From assembly GCA_900754085.1 (NCBI GenBank), contig CAAEBO010000056.1, positions 1 to 38,381 of the forward strand: 38,381 bases of DNA. Reading direction: 5' to 3'. The notes beneath the pieces were generated by a model that made no database searches, was not told the DNA's origin, and saw nothing but the letters and a program-made list of their open reading frames with translations. The translations under genes and the position numbers were made by a program. Positions 1 through 7,520 of the stretch are shown here, piece by piece. Source of the stretch: Clostridia bacterium. Its GTDB lineage: Bacteria; Bacillota; Clostridia; TANB77; CAG-508. Numbering within the stretch: the first letter of the stretch is position 1; each line of letters begins with the position of its first letter.

Positions 1-207
1 AAGACTTTTATAGGAATAAATATAAATAATTATAAACTTATTGCCGAAAAAGATGAAAAGGAATTTGAAGAGAATGAAATTTATGAGTCATATATTATAA
101 TGCAGAGATTACAAGACATAAGGAAAACAATAATAAAAGAAAATTTACAAATAAAAAGCTTTATAGGAAGAAGAGGAATTGTAGACATTAGTGAATATAA
201 TTTATAA
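1..207 (+). CDS. C-terminal end of an unrecognised protein (partial)
   Basis: An open frame enters from the left edge and stops at TAA 205-207, giving 68 residues, rich in Lys, Glu and Ile and ending in GRRGIVDISEYNL. It contains no motif I recognise. In many Firmicutes dusB lies upstream of greA, but this tail does not look like DusB. A greA promoter follows 35 bases after the stop, so the two genes probably are separate transcripts. Product unknown; only the reading frame is supported. Confidence 0.55.
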   Translation, partial: KTFIGININNYKLIAEKDEKEFEENEIYESYIIMQRLQDIRKTIIKENLQIKSFIGRRGIVDISEYNL

Positions 208-241
208 AATGTGTGGATAAATATAAATAAAAAAATAATAC

Positions 242-273
242 TTGACAAAAGCTAAATATTGGCTTAATATAAT
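242..273 (+). promoter_or_regulatory. SigA-type promoter of greA
   Basis: A perfect -35 TTGACA (242-247) is followed after 17 bases by TAATAT (265-270); TATAAT at 268-273 overlaps it but with a 20-base spacer. The greA ribosome binding site AGGAGGG (291-297) lies a short way downstream. Confidence 0.75.
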
Positions 274-305
274 GCAGTAATAAATTATTCAGGAGGGATG
301 ACATA

Positions 306-791
306 ATGGGAGATAACAACAAAGAAATTCTACTAACAGAAGAAGGATATAAAAAGATGGAAGCTGAGCTAGAAAAGCTAAAAACAGAAACAAGATCAGA
401 AATAGCAGAAAGAATAAAAGTAGCTTTAGGATTTGGTGATCTTTCAGAAAATTCAGAATATGATGAAGCAAAAAATGCACAAGCAGCAAATGAAGATAAA
501 ATAGCAGAATTAGAAGCAAAATTAAGATTTGCAAAAATTATAGATGATTCAGAAATAGATACTAAAAAAGTACAAATAGGAAATACTGTAAAAGTGTTAG
601 ATATGGAATTTGACGAAGAAGTTGAATATACAATAGTTGGAACAACAGAGGCAGATATTACACAAAATAAAATATCTAATGAATCTCCTATAGGTTCAGC
701 TTTATTAGGAGCAAAGAAAAACGAAGTAGTAGAAGTTCAAGTACCAGCTGGTATAAGCAAATATAAGGTACTATCTATAACAAAAGTATAA
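306..791 (+). CDS. greA: Transcription elongation factor GreA
   Basis: GreA binds the secondary channel of RNA polymerase and stimulates cleavage of backtracked RNA so that stalled elongation can resume. The 161-residue protein has the usual family length and plan. Residues about 8-75 form the N-terminal coiled coil, with the tip signature GDLSENSEYDEA carrying the acidic residues that reach the active site. The rest is the C-terminal FKBP-like domain ending in SPIGSALLGAKKNEVVEVQVP. ATG 306 follows AGGAGGG at a good distance; an ATG at 299 opens only a two-codon frame. It has its own promoter at 242-273. Confidence 0.97.
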   Translation: MGDNNKEILLTEEGYKKMEAELEKLKTETRSEIAERIKVALGFGDLSENSEYDEAKNAQAANEDKIAELEAKLRFAKIIDDSEIDTKKVQIGNTVKVLDMEFDEEVEYTIVGTTEADITQNKISNESPIGSALLGAKKNEVVEVQVPAGISKYKVLSITKV

Positions 792-820
792 TAAAAAATT
801 TTATACTAGGAGAAATTTTA

Positions 821-897
821 GTATTAGAGAATTATTGCATACATAAGATTTTCTTAAAATTTAAATTTGATAGAAAATCCTAGTATGCTTTTTTTCT
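821..897 (+). repeat. Hairpin repeat family, copy 1
   Basis: Copy 1 of a three-copy intergenic repeat. It begins GTATTAGAGAATTATTG, then a long stem, 837-854 against 872-888 (GCATACATAAGATTTTCT against AGAAAATCCTAGTATGC), then a T run. It could serve as the greA terminator. Copies 2 and 3 share the lead-in and hairpin plan but differ in compensating ways. The 310-base gap 792-1102 holds this copy, copy 2 and the GGGACGGWCC palindrome at 967-1003. Confidence 0.7.
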
Positions 898-962
898 GTA
901 CTAAAGAATTATTGTGTGCCTTAGAATTTTTATTGGCTAGAAAATCTGAGAAATGCTTTTTT
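898..962 (+). repeat. Hairpin repeat family, copy 2
   Basis: Copy 2, directly after copy 1. The lead-in GTACTAAAGAATTATTG matches copies 1 and 3, and the arms TTAGAATTTT and AGAAAATCTGAG resemble theirs. The stem is weaker than in the other copies and ends in a T run at 957-962. Confidence 0.6.
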
Positions 963-966
963 ATGT

Positions 967-1003
967 ATCGGGATTTTAAGGACCGTCCCCCAAATCCCGG
1001 TAT
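967..1003 (+). repeat. GGGACGGWCC-type palindromic repeat, copy A
   Basis: An imperfect palindrome, ATCGGGATTT at the left and AAATCCCGGTAT at the right, around a loop with AAGGACCGTCCCC. A near-identical element lies in reverse orientation at 20945-20981. GC-rich islands of this form in AT-rich clostridial genomes resemble REP sequences linked to RAYT/Y1 transposases; no such transposase lies in the window. Confidence 0.65.
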
Positions 1004-1102
1004 TATATTGAAAAAAGTGTAATGGTTATGGTAAAATATATTCTAAATGAAGCATATTTTTTACATTCTCACATATACATATAATAAAGGGGTGTAAATA
1101 AT

Positions 1103-1264
1103 ATGGAATATGCAAAAGATGAAATTTTTACTATAGAATATAATAGAAAGAAAAAAAGAAAAAGTAGTAATATTTTAGGTTTATTATTTTCTATAGGAGG
1201 AATATTTTGTATAGCTAATATAATAGCTATATATAATTTTTTTAAAATAGTATCAAATATGTAA
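1103..1264 (+). CDS. Small single-pass membrane protein
   Basis: A 53-residue frame starts at ATG 1103 behind AAAGGGGTG (1087-1095). The first half is charged, with a basic RKKKRK patch at about residues 15-20, followed by a hydrophobic segment at about 24-48. The basic patch predicts a cytoplasmic N-terminus. It ends 13 bases before the methyltransferase and is probably cotranscribed with it. No family recognised; support is the ribosome binding site, operon spacing and clear membrane pattern. Confidence 0.55.
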   Translation: MEYAKDEIFTIEYNRKKKRKSSNILGLLFSIGGIFCIANIIAIYNFFKIVSNM

Positions 1265-1277
1265 TTGGAGATGGAAT

Positions 1278-2144
1278 ATGAAAATAGCAAATGAGTGGCA
1301 AGATTATGAAATACTAGACATGGCAAATGGAGAAAAATTAGAAAGATGGGGAGAAATATATTTAGTAAGACCGGACCCACAAATAATATGGAAAGAAAAA
1401 ACTTTTAAAAACAAATGGAATAATGTACATGGAATATACAATAGAAGTAACACTGGTGGTGGTAATTGGAAATTCCAAAAGAAAGTTCCACAAAACTGGC
1501 AAATAAAATATAAAAATTTAACATTTAATATAAAGCCAATGGGATTTAAACATACAGGACTTTTTCCAGAACAAGCAGTTAACTGGGATTGGATGATTAA
1601 TAAAATACAAAACAGTAAAAGAAATATAAAAGTATTAAATTTATTTGCATATACAGGGGGAGCAACTGTAGCATGCCTTTCTGCAGGAGCTTCTGTATGT
1701 CATGTAGATAGTTCTAAAGGAATGGTAGCGTGGTCAAAAGAAAATGTTAATTCATCTGGATTAAAAGAAAGACCAGTTCGTTATATAGTTGATGATGTAG
1801 AAAAATTTGTAAATAGAGAAATAAGAAGAGGCAATAAATATGATGCAATTATTATGGATCCACCTTCATATGGTAGAGGGACAAAAGGAGAGGTATGGAG
1901 ATTTGAAGAAGATATTGCGGATTTAGTTAAATTATGTACTAAAGTATTGTCGGACAAGCCTTTATTTTTCTTAATAAATTCGTATACTACTGGTATCTCT
2001 GCGAAAGTATTAGAAAATATATTAAGAATAAATATAAAAAATAATGGAAGTTTCGAATCTGGTGAAATAGGATTGCCTATGAAAAATTCTAAACTCGTAC
2101 TGCCTTGTGGAATATATGGTAGATGGGAGGAAAACAATGCTTAA
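1278..2144 (+). CDS. Class I SAM-dependent methyltransferase, RlmI-like
   Basis: The 288-residue protein has a Rossmann SAM-binding core. Motif I is VLNLFAYTGGATVACLSAGA (about residues 120-139), motif II is the acidic CHVDSSKG, and motif IV is IIMDPPSYGRG. This arrangement is typical of the RlmI/RlmK group that methylates 23S rRNA, usually at cytosine C5. An N-terminal RNA-binding PUA domain is not evident; instead there is a Trp-rich region with WGEIYLVRPDPQ. It overlaps the rluA-type gene by 8 bases, so the two RNA-modification genes are translationally coupled. The target base cannot be read from sequence. Confidence 0.85.
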   Translation: MKIANEWQDYEILDMANGEKLERWGEIYLVRPDPQIIWKEKTFKNKWNNVHGIYNRSNTGGGNWKFQKKVPQNWQIKYKNLTFNIKPMGFKHTGLFPEQAVNWDWMINKIQNSKRNIKVLNLFAYTGGATVACLSAGASVCHVDSSKGMVAWSKENVNSSGLKERPVRYIVDDVEKFVNREIRRGNKYDAIIMDPPSYGRGTKGEVWRFEEDIADLVKLCTKVLSDKPLFFLINSYTTGISAKVLENILRINIKNNGSFESGEIGLPMKNSKLVLPCGIYGRWEENNA

Positions 2145-2817
2145 TGTATTATATGAAGATAATCACATTATTGTTGTAGTTAAAGAACCTGGAATTCCAT
2201 CACAAGAAGACAAAACTAAAGATGATGATATGCTTACTATTATAAAGAAGTATTTAAAAGATAAATATAATAAGCCAGGAAATGTTTACTTAGGACTAGT
2301 TCATAGGCTAGATAGAAATGTTGGTGGAGTTATGGTATTTGCTAAAACTTCTAAAGCGGCTTCTAGATTAAGTGAACAGGTTAGAAATAAACAAGTTAAG
2401 AAAAATTATATTGCAGTAGTAAAAGGAAAAATGGAACGAACCAAAGGAGAAATGAAAGATTATTTAAAAAAGGATGAAAAAAATAATAAGTCCTTTGTTT
2501 CAAATGAAAATACAAAAAATGCTAAGTTGGCAGAACTAGAGTATGAAACTTTAAAATATGATGAAAAAACGAATATGAGTTTAGTAAAGATTAATTTAAA
2601 AACAGGAAGACATCACCAAATAAGAGTACAGTTTTCAAGTAGAGGCCATAGCTTATGTGGAGATACTAAATATGGAACAAGAAGTAGAAGTAAGCAATTA
2701 GCTCTGTGGTCATATAAATTAAGTTTTTATCATCCTGTAACAAAAAAAGAAATGCAATTTAAATATTTGCCAGATACTAATGGAGTATGGAATATATTAA
2801 AAGATATAAAACTATAA
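2137..2817 (+). CDS. RluA-family 23S/tRNA pseudouridine synthase
   Basis: Pseudouridine synthases of this family isomerise uridine in structured RNA. The protein (226 residues from ATG 2137) has the catalytic motif HRLDRNVGG, whose Asp is the nucleophile, and the later RluA signature LKTGRHHQIRVQFSSRGH before GDTKYG. There is no N-terminal S4 domain, so it belongs to the short RluA/YlyB-like branch. I chose ATG 2137 because GGGAGG lies 6 bases upstream; a frame start at 2107 has no such site and lies inside the methyltransferase gene. A rho-independent terminator follows the stop. Confidence 0.9.
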   Translation: MLNVLYEDNHIIVVVKEPGIPSQEDKTKDDDMLTIIKKYLKDKYNKPGNVYLGLVHRLDRNVGGVMVFAKTSKAASRLSEQVRNKQVKKNYIAVVKGKMERTKGEMKDYLKKDEKNNKSFVSNENTKNAKLAELEYETLKYDEKTNMSLVKINLKTGRHHQIRVQFSSRGHSLCGDTKYGTRSRSKQLALWSYKLSFYHPVTKKEMQFKYLPDTNGVWNILKDIKL

Positions 2818-2846
2818 AAAAGTCCAATGTTGATTGGGCTTTTTTC
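2816..2846 (+). terminator. Terminator of the methyltransferase-pseudouridine synthase unit
   Basis: Stem AGTCCAAT (2821-2828) with ATTGGGCT (2833-2840), one G-T pair, loop GTTG, then a run of six T. It starts right after the stop codon. Confidence 0.85.
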
Positions 2847-2847
2847 T

Positions 2848-2920
2848 GTACTAGAGAATTATGACGTACACTAGATTTTTAAAAATTTACATTTGTTGAA
2901 AAATCTTATGTACGTTTTTT
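2848..2920 (+). repeat. Hairpin repeat family, copy 3
   Basis: Copy 3, with lead-in TACTAGAGAATTATG, then arms ACGTACACTAGATTTTT and AAAAATCTTATGTACGT followed by TTTTTT. The stem is nearly perfect although its sequence differs from copy 1, which suggests the fold is what is kept. It lies straight after the terminator at 2816-2846. The rest of the gap to agrB (2921-3105) is AT-rich and holds the agrB promoter candidate. Confidence 0.65.
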
Positions 2921-3000
2921 GCTATATTTTAACAAAAAACAAAAAAATTAAACTATAGTTCTGTTGGTGAAATAGCACTTTATATATGTAAAAAATAATA

Positions 3001-3071
3001 ACAGTTATTCACAAACAAAACATATTATTTCGCCAAACAAATGAACAAAAATAATAAAAATCCATTATAAT
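3001..3071 (+). promoter_or_regulatory. Candidate agrBD promoter with possible AgrA site
   Basis: A perfect -10 TATAAT lies at 3066-3071, but the -35 position (GAACAA, 3043-3048) is poor, as expected of an activator-dependent promoter. ACAGTTATT at 3001-3009 matches 7 of 9 bases of the staphylococcal AgrA half-site ACAGTTAAG. A second, weaker ATAGTTCTG is at 2955-2963, 46 bases away rather than the usual 22. Binding by AgrA is inference. Confidence 0.4.
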
Positions 3072-3105
3072 AAAGACAAATCAACGAAAGAAATGAGGGA
3101 TAAAT

Positions 3106-3711
3106 GTGATACAAACAATTTGTGATTCATTAGCAAATAAAATAATAAAATCTGTTAATGAATATGATGAAAGTAGAATAGAGGAAATTAGCTTTGGTCT
3201 ACAATTACTAATTGGTGAAATACCTAAATTTTTTATTACATTTATGTTAGCATGGTTACTTAATATAATTGATTTAACTATAATTTCTTTTATGATAATT
3301 TTACCATATAGAATGTTTTCTGGAGGATTTCATTTAAATACACATTTAGGCTGTATTATAGCAACAAATACAATGTATATTGGAAGTGCATATTTAGCTA
3401 AAATATTATATTTAAGTGATAATTTAAAAGTTATTGCTATAATTGGTACTTTTATATTTAGCTTTAAAATGATTTCTAAATATGCACCAGCAGATACAGA
3501 AAATGTTCCAGTATTACAAAAGAAAGAACGAAGAAAACGAAAGATATGGTCATTTGTAATTGCGAGTACAGAACTAGCAATCGCAATAATTACACCATAC
3601 AGAGTAATTTCTAATATGATAATTATAGGAATTTTACTTCAAACATTAACAATAACTAAATTAGCTTATAAAATTACCAAAAATAAGTATGGTTATGAAG
3701 TGTATGGATAG
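3106..3711 (+). CDS. agrB: AgrB accessory gene regulator protein (AgrD-processing protease)
   Basis: AgrB is a membrane cysteine endopeptidase that removes the C-terminal tail of AgrD and forms the thiolactone ring. The 201-residue protein has several hydrophobic segments and the family's conserved FSGGFH followed by HLGC, which supply the catalytic His and Cys. A later YAPADTENVP loop is also characteristic. Start is GTG 3106, 5 bases after ATGAGGGA; the overlapping ATG 3104 stops at once. agrD lies downstream after a small CGAGGA-AATA-TCCTCG hairpin at 3716-3731 that may separate or stabilise the two messages. Confidence 0.92.
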   Translation: MIQTICDSLANKIIKSVNEYDESRIEEISFGLQLLIGEIPKFFITFMLAWLLNIIDLTIISFMIILPYRMFSGGFHLNTHLGCIIATNTMYIGSAYLAKILYLSDNLKVIAIIGTFIFSFKMISKYAPADTENVPVLQKKERRKRKIWSFVIASTELAIAIITPYRVISNMIIIGILLQTLTITKLAYKITKNKYGYEVYG

Positions 3712-3766
3712 TAACCGAGGAAATATCCTCGTACTATATATAATAAAAATAAAGGGGGAAAATGAA

Positions 3767-3886
3767 ATGTTAAAAATGTTAGGAAAATTAGCAGAAAAAT
3801 ATGCAAAATCATCTAATACAGCATGCTTTTTTTTCGGAATATTACATCAACCAAAAATGCCTGCAAATATGATAAAAAAAGACTAA
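3767..3886 (+). CDS. agrD: AgrD-type cyclic lactone autoinducer prepeptide
   Basis: A 39-residue prepeptide. It has an amphipathic leader (MLKMLGKLAEKYAKSSN), a core beginning TACFFFGIL, and a charged tail with the family motif HQPKMP. AgrB is expected to cut around the HQP junction and join the core Cys thiol to the new C-terminus. That would give a very hydrophobic ring such as CFFFGIL, but exact ends need mass spectrometry. ATG 3767 follows AAAGGGGG (3751-3758); the same frame is open back to 3689, inside agrB, but nothing supports that start. Confidence 0.88.
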   Translation: MLKMLGKLAEKYAKSSNTACFFFGILHQPKMPANMIKKD

Positions 3887-3915
3887 TAGCAATCAATATC
3901 CAAATTAAACAACAA

Positions 3916-3945
3916 AAAATACCTATGTATTAGGTATTTTTATTA
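3916..3945 (+). terminator. Terminator of agrBD
   Basis: Perfect 10-bp stem AAAATACCTA (3916-3925) and TAGGTATTTT (3931-3940), loop TGTAT, T-rich tail. Confidence 0.85.
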
Positions 3946-3963
3946 TTAAAAAACGAGATAAAT

Positions 3964-3993
3964 AAAAAATAAAGTATTATTACTTTATTTTTT
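3964..3993 (-). terminator. Terminator of agrA-agrC (minus strand), possibly bidirectional
   Basis: Perfect 13-bp stem AAAAAATAAAGTA (3964-3976) with TACTTTATTTTTT (3981-3993), loop TTAT. It lies just past the agrC stop and gives a U run on either strand, so it can end both converging units. Confidence 0.8.
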
Positions 3994-3999
3994 ATTTGT

Positions 4000-5371
4000 T
4001 TAAATTTTTAGTAAACTTGGTTTTGGCAAATATATTTCTAATTGTTGCTTAAACAATTCATCATCTTTACTTGTAAACATTGCAAGGTTATCATGTTTAT
4101 TTAATATTTTGTTTACCTTCCAGAGTCCAAGTCCTGTATTATTTGGTTTAGTTGAATATGATTTTTCAAAAATTTTAAATGTATCTATATCTTTTTCATT
4201 ATAAGTATTTTCTACAATTACAAGTTGTCTATTTCTTCTGTAATCCATTAAAAAACGTATATTTATATATTTTTTATCACATTCTTGGGCAGCTTCTATA
4301 CTATTATCTAATAATATTCCTAATATTCTGGTAAATTCATATGTATCTATATGAAGAGAATTTAGATCTATAAAAACTCCGAGCTCAAATTGAATATTAT
4401 TTAAATTTGCTTTATTGTATTTATCAGCTAAAATTGCGTATATAGATGGATTATTAATTATTTCTGGATTAATAGCAGATAAATTATTAAGATTTTTACA
4501 TTCATTAAATAAAGATTTATAATATTTAGATAGTCCATTCATATCATTGGCAGTTATATATCCGACCAATACCATTCATAATATTGTGGAAATCATGTTT
4601 AAATGCACGAATATTATCATACATTATTTTTAAGGTATTATTATATAATTTTAGATTTTTTATATCTCTGTTTGCAACTTCTAATTGTTTTGTTTTTATA
4701 ATATTAAATATACTAACAAAAACATAAGCTACTAAACACATAATACTTAACAAAATAATAAATCCTGGTAGAATATTATTATAAAAAGCAGTTATATATA
4801 ATTGTAAGAATATAGTTACAAAACCTAGTATAACAGTACTTAAAATTGAAAAATAATCTTTTTTATTTAAATTTGTAAATAATGTTGTATTTATTTTAAA
4901 ATGTTTAAAAAATAGTAGCATAATTGTTAAGCATGTATATACTATTAACAGAAAAGCTATATGATATAAAGGTAGTGAAATAGCTTCAGCGTAAGGTTTA
5001 TTAGATATTAAAGTATATACTTGTGAAGAAATCATTTCTAAAAGAGAAGTTAGCATAATTGGGATTGCAAATCCGATAAAAGCACCTAAAATACTAGTTT
5101 TAAAAAACAATACAAATGCAAGTATAAACATTAAAGTATTACAAACTGAATTATATGGTGATGGAATAAAAAATGCTAAACAAATGGAAGTAATAAAAAG
5201 GAAACCTATACATAGATACTTACGTTTTTTAGTTGTTTCTATATTTAAAAGAACTAAACACATATTAACATAAATAATTATTTCGATTAAAGTACAAGGA
5301 ATACTAATAATACCAGTTAGTGTTGCATTAGGCTTCATTAAGATATTCATTATCTTTTGTATTGTATTCAT
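4000..5371 (-). pseudogene. agrC: AgrC-like GHKL sensor histidine kinase, frameshifted
   Basis: AgrC is the membrane receptor kinase for the AgrD-derived peptide. The first frame (5371 down to 4544) gives about six N-terminal membrane segments, then a coiled linker and the H-box FKHDFHN with phosphoacceptor His259, and then stops. The second frame (4575 down to 4000) continues the same protein with GYITANDMNGL, the N-box LDNSIEAA and the G-box TGLGLWKVNKIL. Removing one base near 4564 (GGTCGGA read as GGT GGA) joins them into one product of about 457 residues with the family sequence NGIGGYI. So the gene carries a single-base insertion, or the assembly has an error. It overlaps agrA by 44 bases. 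Confidence 0.85.
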
Positions 5372-6071
5372 AGTTATTCATAACCTCCAGTAAATTGTTT
5401 TTATATTTAGGCCCAATAGGGCAAACATCATTATTATTAGAAAGATATATGTAATTTTTAATACTATCTATTGTATTAATTGTATCTATATTAACGATAT
5501 AAGATCTGTGACATCTTACGAAATTATCAGGTAAAGTTTTTTCTATTTTATTAAACGCAATATATGACGAGTAATCCTGAAATTGAGTATGGTAAGTTAA
5601 CTTCATATTATCTTTTTTAATATAAAGTACATCATTTTCTCTAATTAACATCTGGGAATTACCGACTTTAATAAAATTTGATACATTGGATTTTATATCT
5701 TCAAACAATCTAGATATAGTTAATTCAAGTCTTTCAGAAACAAAAGGTTTTGGAATATAATCAAAAGTCTTATACTTATAGGCGACCAGAGCATATTCTA
5801 AGTGACCTGTTGTAAAAATAATATATATTTTTTTATTTTTCTTTCTAATTTGCTCAGCAATATCTAATCCAGTTAACTTATCTTTTAAATTGATATCTAG
5901 AAATAATACATCAATAGTATTTTCATTTAAGTAATTGAATAAATCATTCGAATTATCACAGGTATAGGTAATTTTTGCATTATAATCATGATTTATAAAA
6001 ATGTTGTTTAACATTTGTGATAATTTGTCTAAAATGTTTTTGTTATCATCGCATAAAACAAAATTTAACAT
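5328..6071 (-). CDS. agrA: AgrA-like response regulator, LytTR DNA-binding domain
   Basis: The 247-residue protein has an N-terminal receiver domain (about 1-125). Acidic pocket CDDN is near residue 8, the phosphoacceptor Asp is in VLFLDINLKD at about residue 58, and the conserved Lys is in YIPKPF. A LytTR domain (about 140-235) follows, with NFVRCHRSYIVNI, the usual HRS signature. It should bind agr promoters when phosphorylated by AgrC. Start ATG 6071 follows AGGAGGTG. It lies before agrC and converges on agrBD, opposite to the classical agrBDCA order, and may remain functional even if agrC is broken. Confidence 0.93.
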   Translation of the reverse strand: MLNFVLCDDNKNILDKLSQMLNNIFINHDYNAKITYTCDNSNDLFNYLNENTIDVLFLDINLKDKLTGLDIAEQIRKKNKKIYIIFTTGHLEYALVAYKYKTFDYIPKPFVSERLELTISRLFEDIKSNVSNFIKVGNSQMLIRENDVLYIKKDNMKLTYHTQFQDYSSYIAFNKIEKTLPDNFVRCHRSYIVNIDTINTIDSIKNYIYLSNNNDVCPIGPKYKNNLLEVMNNYEYNTKDNEYLNEA

Positions 6072-6100
6072 ATCTTCACCTCCTAAATAATATATATACT

Positions 6101-6128
6101 ATTATATAGAAAAATATTGAATTACCAA
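6101..6128 (-). promoter_or_regulatory. Candidate agrA promoter (minus strand)
   Basis: On the minus strand, TTGGTA (6123-6128) and TATAAT (6101-6106) are 16 bases apart, about 25 bases upstream of the agrA ribosome binding site. The 174-base divergent gap between agrA and pdaA also holds a TATAAT at 6188-6193 facing pdaA, with no good -35. I found no convincing SigG or SigE site for pdaA there. Confidence 0.5.
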
Positions 6129-6245
6129 TAATAGACAAAAAAATATAAATAAAGACTATTACCTATATTTTCCAATAATAAATACAATATAATCTAAAAA
6201 ATTGATAATGTCAATATGAAAAAATAATATTGGAGGGATAAAAGT

Positions 6246-6698
6246 ATGAAACTTTTTGACAAAAAATTACTTTTTTCGCTATGTGGAATTATTTTACTTT
6301 TTTTACTAATATTTACATTTTATAACAATAATAAGCTTCAATATACTAGTGGAAGTACTCTAAGTAATAAAAAGATTGGTTGGGGAATAAAAAGAGAAAA
6401 AGAACACAAAAGACCAGATGTGGGAAAAGAAAATGCAGAGCTGATGGAACAATATGATGGTATATACATTGGAAATGCAGATAAGAAAAATTTATATTTA
6501 ACATTTGATGAAGGATATGAGGCTGGATATACAGAAAAGATGCTAGATGTTTTAAAGGAAAACAATGTGAAAGCTACTTTTTTTATAACGGGTCATTATT
6601 TAAATACAAATGAGGAATTAGTAAAAAGAATGATTAATGAGGGGCATATAGTAGGAAATCATACACCTAAATTCTTAATGTCCGGAATTGAAGGATGA
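6246..6698 (+). CDS. pdaA: PdaA N-terminal part, interrupted by the recombinase element
   Basis: PdaA is the polysaccharide deacetylase (NodB fold, CE4) that makes muramic delta-lactam in spore cortex peptidoglycan. This half has an N-terminal membrane anchor (about residues 8-26), the PdaA-specific lead KIGWGIKR, NodB motif 1 as YLTFDEGYE, and the start of motif 2, GNHT, at residues 137-140. After Thr140 the frame runs 10 codons into the element and stops at 6698. Without the rest, motif 2 lacks its second His and motifs 3-5 are missing, so this product cannot be active. Joining to 13298 restores a 268-residue protein, close to the 263 of Bacillus subtilis PdaA. ATG 6246 follows GGAGGG. Confidence 0.93.
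   Translation: MKLFDKKLLFSLCGIILLFLLIFTFYNNNKLQYTSGSTLSNKKIGWGIKREKEHKRPDVGKENAELMEQYDGIYIGNADKKNLYLTFDEGYEAGYTEKMLDVLKENNVKATFFITGHYLNTNEELVKRMINEGHIVGNHTPKFLMSGIEG
6652..6665 (+). repeat. attL core (direct repeat)
   Basis: TAGGAAATCATACA, identical to 13284-13297. The dyad formed by the element's own ends is centred on C6660-A6661, making CA the probable crossover dinucleotide; these are the first two bases of the His139 codon of pdaA. Confidence 0.92.
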
Positions 6699-6739
6699 AA
6701 AAACAATTAGTAGATTGAAAAAATTACTAGTTGTTTTTT
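6699..6739 (+). terminator. Terminator just inside the left end of the element
   Basis: Arms AAAAACAATTAGTA (6699-6712) and TACTAGTTGTTTTT (6725-6738) pair over 14 bp with one G-T, with a T run. It begins at the base after the stop codon of the truncated pdaA frame, so it should block host transcription from entering the element and from reaching yqfC-yqfD. Confidence 0.85.
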
Positions 6740-6768
6740 TATGAAATATAGTAAATACAAATAATTTA

Positions 6769-6777
6769 TGCTATACT
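6769..6777 (+). promoter_or_regulatory. Candidate extended -10 promoter for element cargo
   Basis: TGCTATACT is an extended -10 (TG-N-TATACT) about 120 bases before the first cargo gene; no good -35 is visible. The rest of 6740-6896 holds no gene I can support. Confidence 0.4.
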
Positions 6778-6896
6778 AAAAATTAGATAAGAAAAAGTGC
6801 AAGAATGATAATGATAGATTTTACAGATGGTAGTAGAAGAACTAAATAACTATATGTTATACTTGTGGTAAGACTGAAAAACAAGGAGAATATTGT

Positions 6897-7520
6897 ATGA
6901 AAAAACAGAAAAAAGATATGTACAAAATAATTGCGAATATTATAAGAATTTTAATTGTTATAATTACTATTTTTCTAATTTTTAAGAGAGAATACAAAAA
7001 TATAGGAATACTAATTTTAACAATGATATTAACTTTTTATGATATATTCATCGAAAAATTGCTGAAAATAAAATTAGAAAATAATTTAAAAATATCAATT
7101 ATACTTTTTATTTTTGCGGCACAATGTTTAGGAACAGCATTAGGTTTTTATGGTGAATTCTTGTGGTGGGATACAATGTTACATACTTTGTCTGGAATAA
7201 TATTTTTCTTTGTAGGAGAAACAATTATAAAACAACTAAATAATACACCAGAAGGTAGTAATATTAATAAAAAAACAATTATTGCATTTGGAGTATGCTT
7301 TTCACTTGCAACGGGTGTTATATGGGAATTATTCGAATTTTTTGTTGACAGTTTTTTAGGCCAAAATATGCAAGTAGCAAAAGGGTTTGTTGGACAAGAT
7401 GCAATTAAAGATACGATGGTAGATTTAATTTCGGTAACATTAGGAACAATAGCTATAGTTATAATTCAAAAAATAAAAGAAGTAATAGGGGGAAGAAATG
7501 AAAAAAGAAAGAACGTTTAG
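6897..7520 (+). CDS. YjdF-like (DUF2238) integral membrane protein 1
   Basis: A 207-residue protein with about six hydrophobic segments. The signature is WWDTMLHTLSGIIFFFVGE, then GVIWELFEFFVDSFLG, then DTMVDLISVTLGT. The ordered D-x-x-x-H, W-E and D-x-x-x-D polar residues in membrane helices match the YjdF/DUF2238 family as I know it; function is not established. It starts at ATG 6897 behind AAGGAGA and overlaps its paralogue by 23 bases. It is element cargo, with no obvious part in recombination. Confidence 0.7.
   Translation: MKKQKKDMYKIIANIIRILIVIITIFLIFKREYKNIGILILTMILTFYDIFIEKLLKIKLENNLKISIILFIFAAQCLGTALGFYGEFLWWDTMLHTLSGIIFFFVGETIIKQLNNTPEGSNINKKTIIAFGVCFSLATGVIWELFEFFVDSFLGQNMQVAKGFVGQDAIKDTMVDLISVTLGTIAIVIIQKIKEVIGGRNEKRKNV

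Noticed and set aside
289..534. Minus-strand frame opposite greA, rich in Leu
   Set aside because: Shadow of a Lys/Glu-rich gene on the other strand; no start signal and no recognisable protein. The same applies to other such Leu- and Phe-rich reverse frames across the window.
3689..3886. 65-aa protein starting in agrB
   Set aside because: The strong ribosome binding site is at 3751-3758 and the AgrD family begins at 3767; the upstream extension overlaps agrB.
6072..6245. SigG or SigE promoter for pdaA
   Set aside because: AATACAAT at 6181-6188 resembles a SigE -10 but the only ATATT is 11 bases upstream rather than about 14, and no SigG match exists.
6246..6698. Treating this as a complete short polysaccharide deacetylase
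   Set aside because: It ends within NodB motif 2; the missing motifs are found in frame at 13284-13684, beyond the recombinase.
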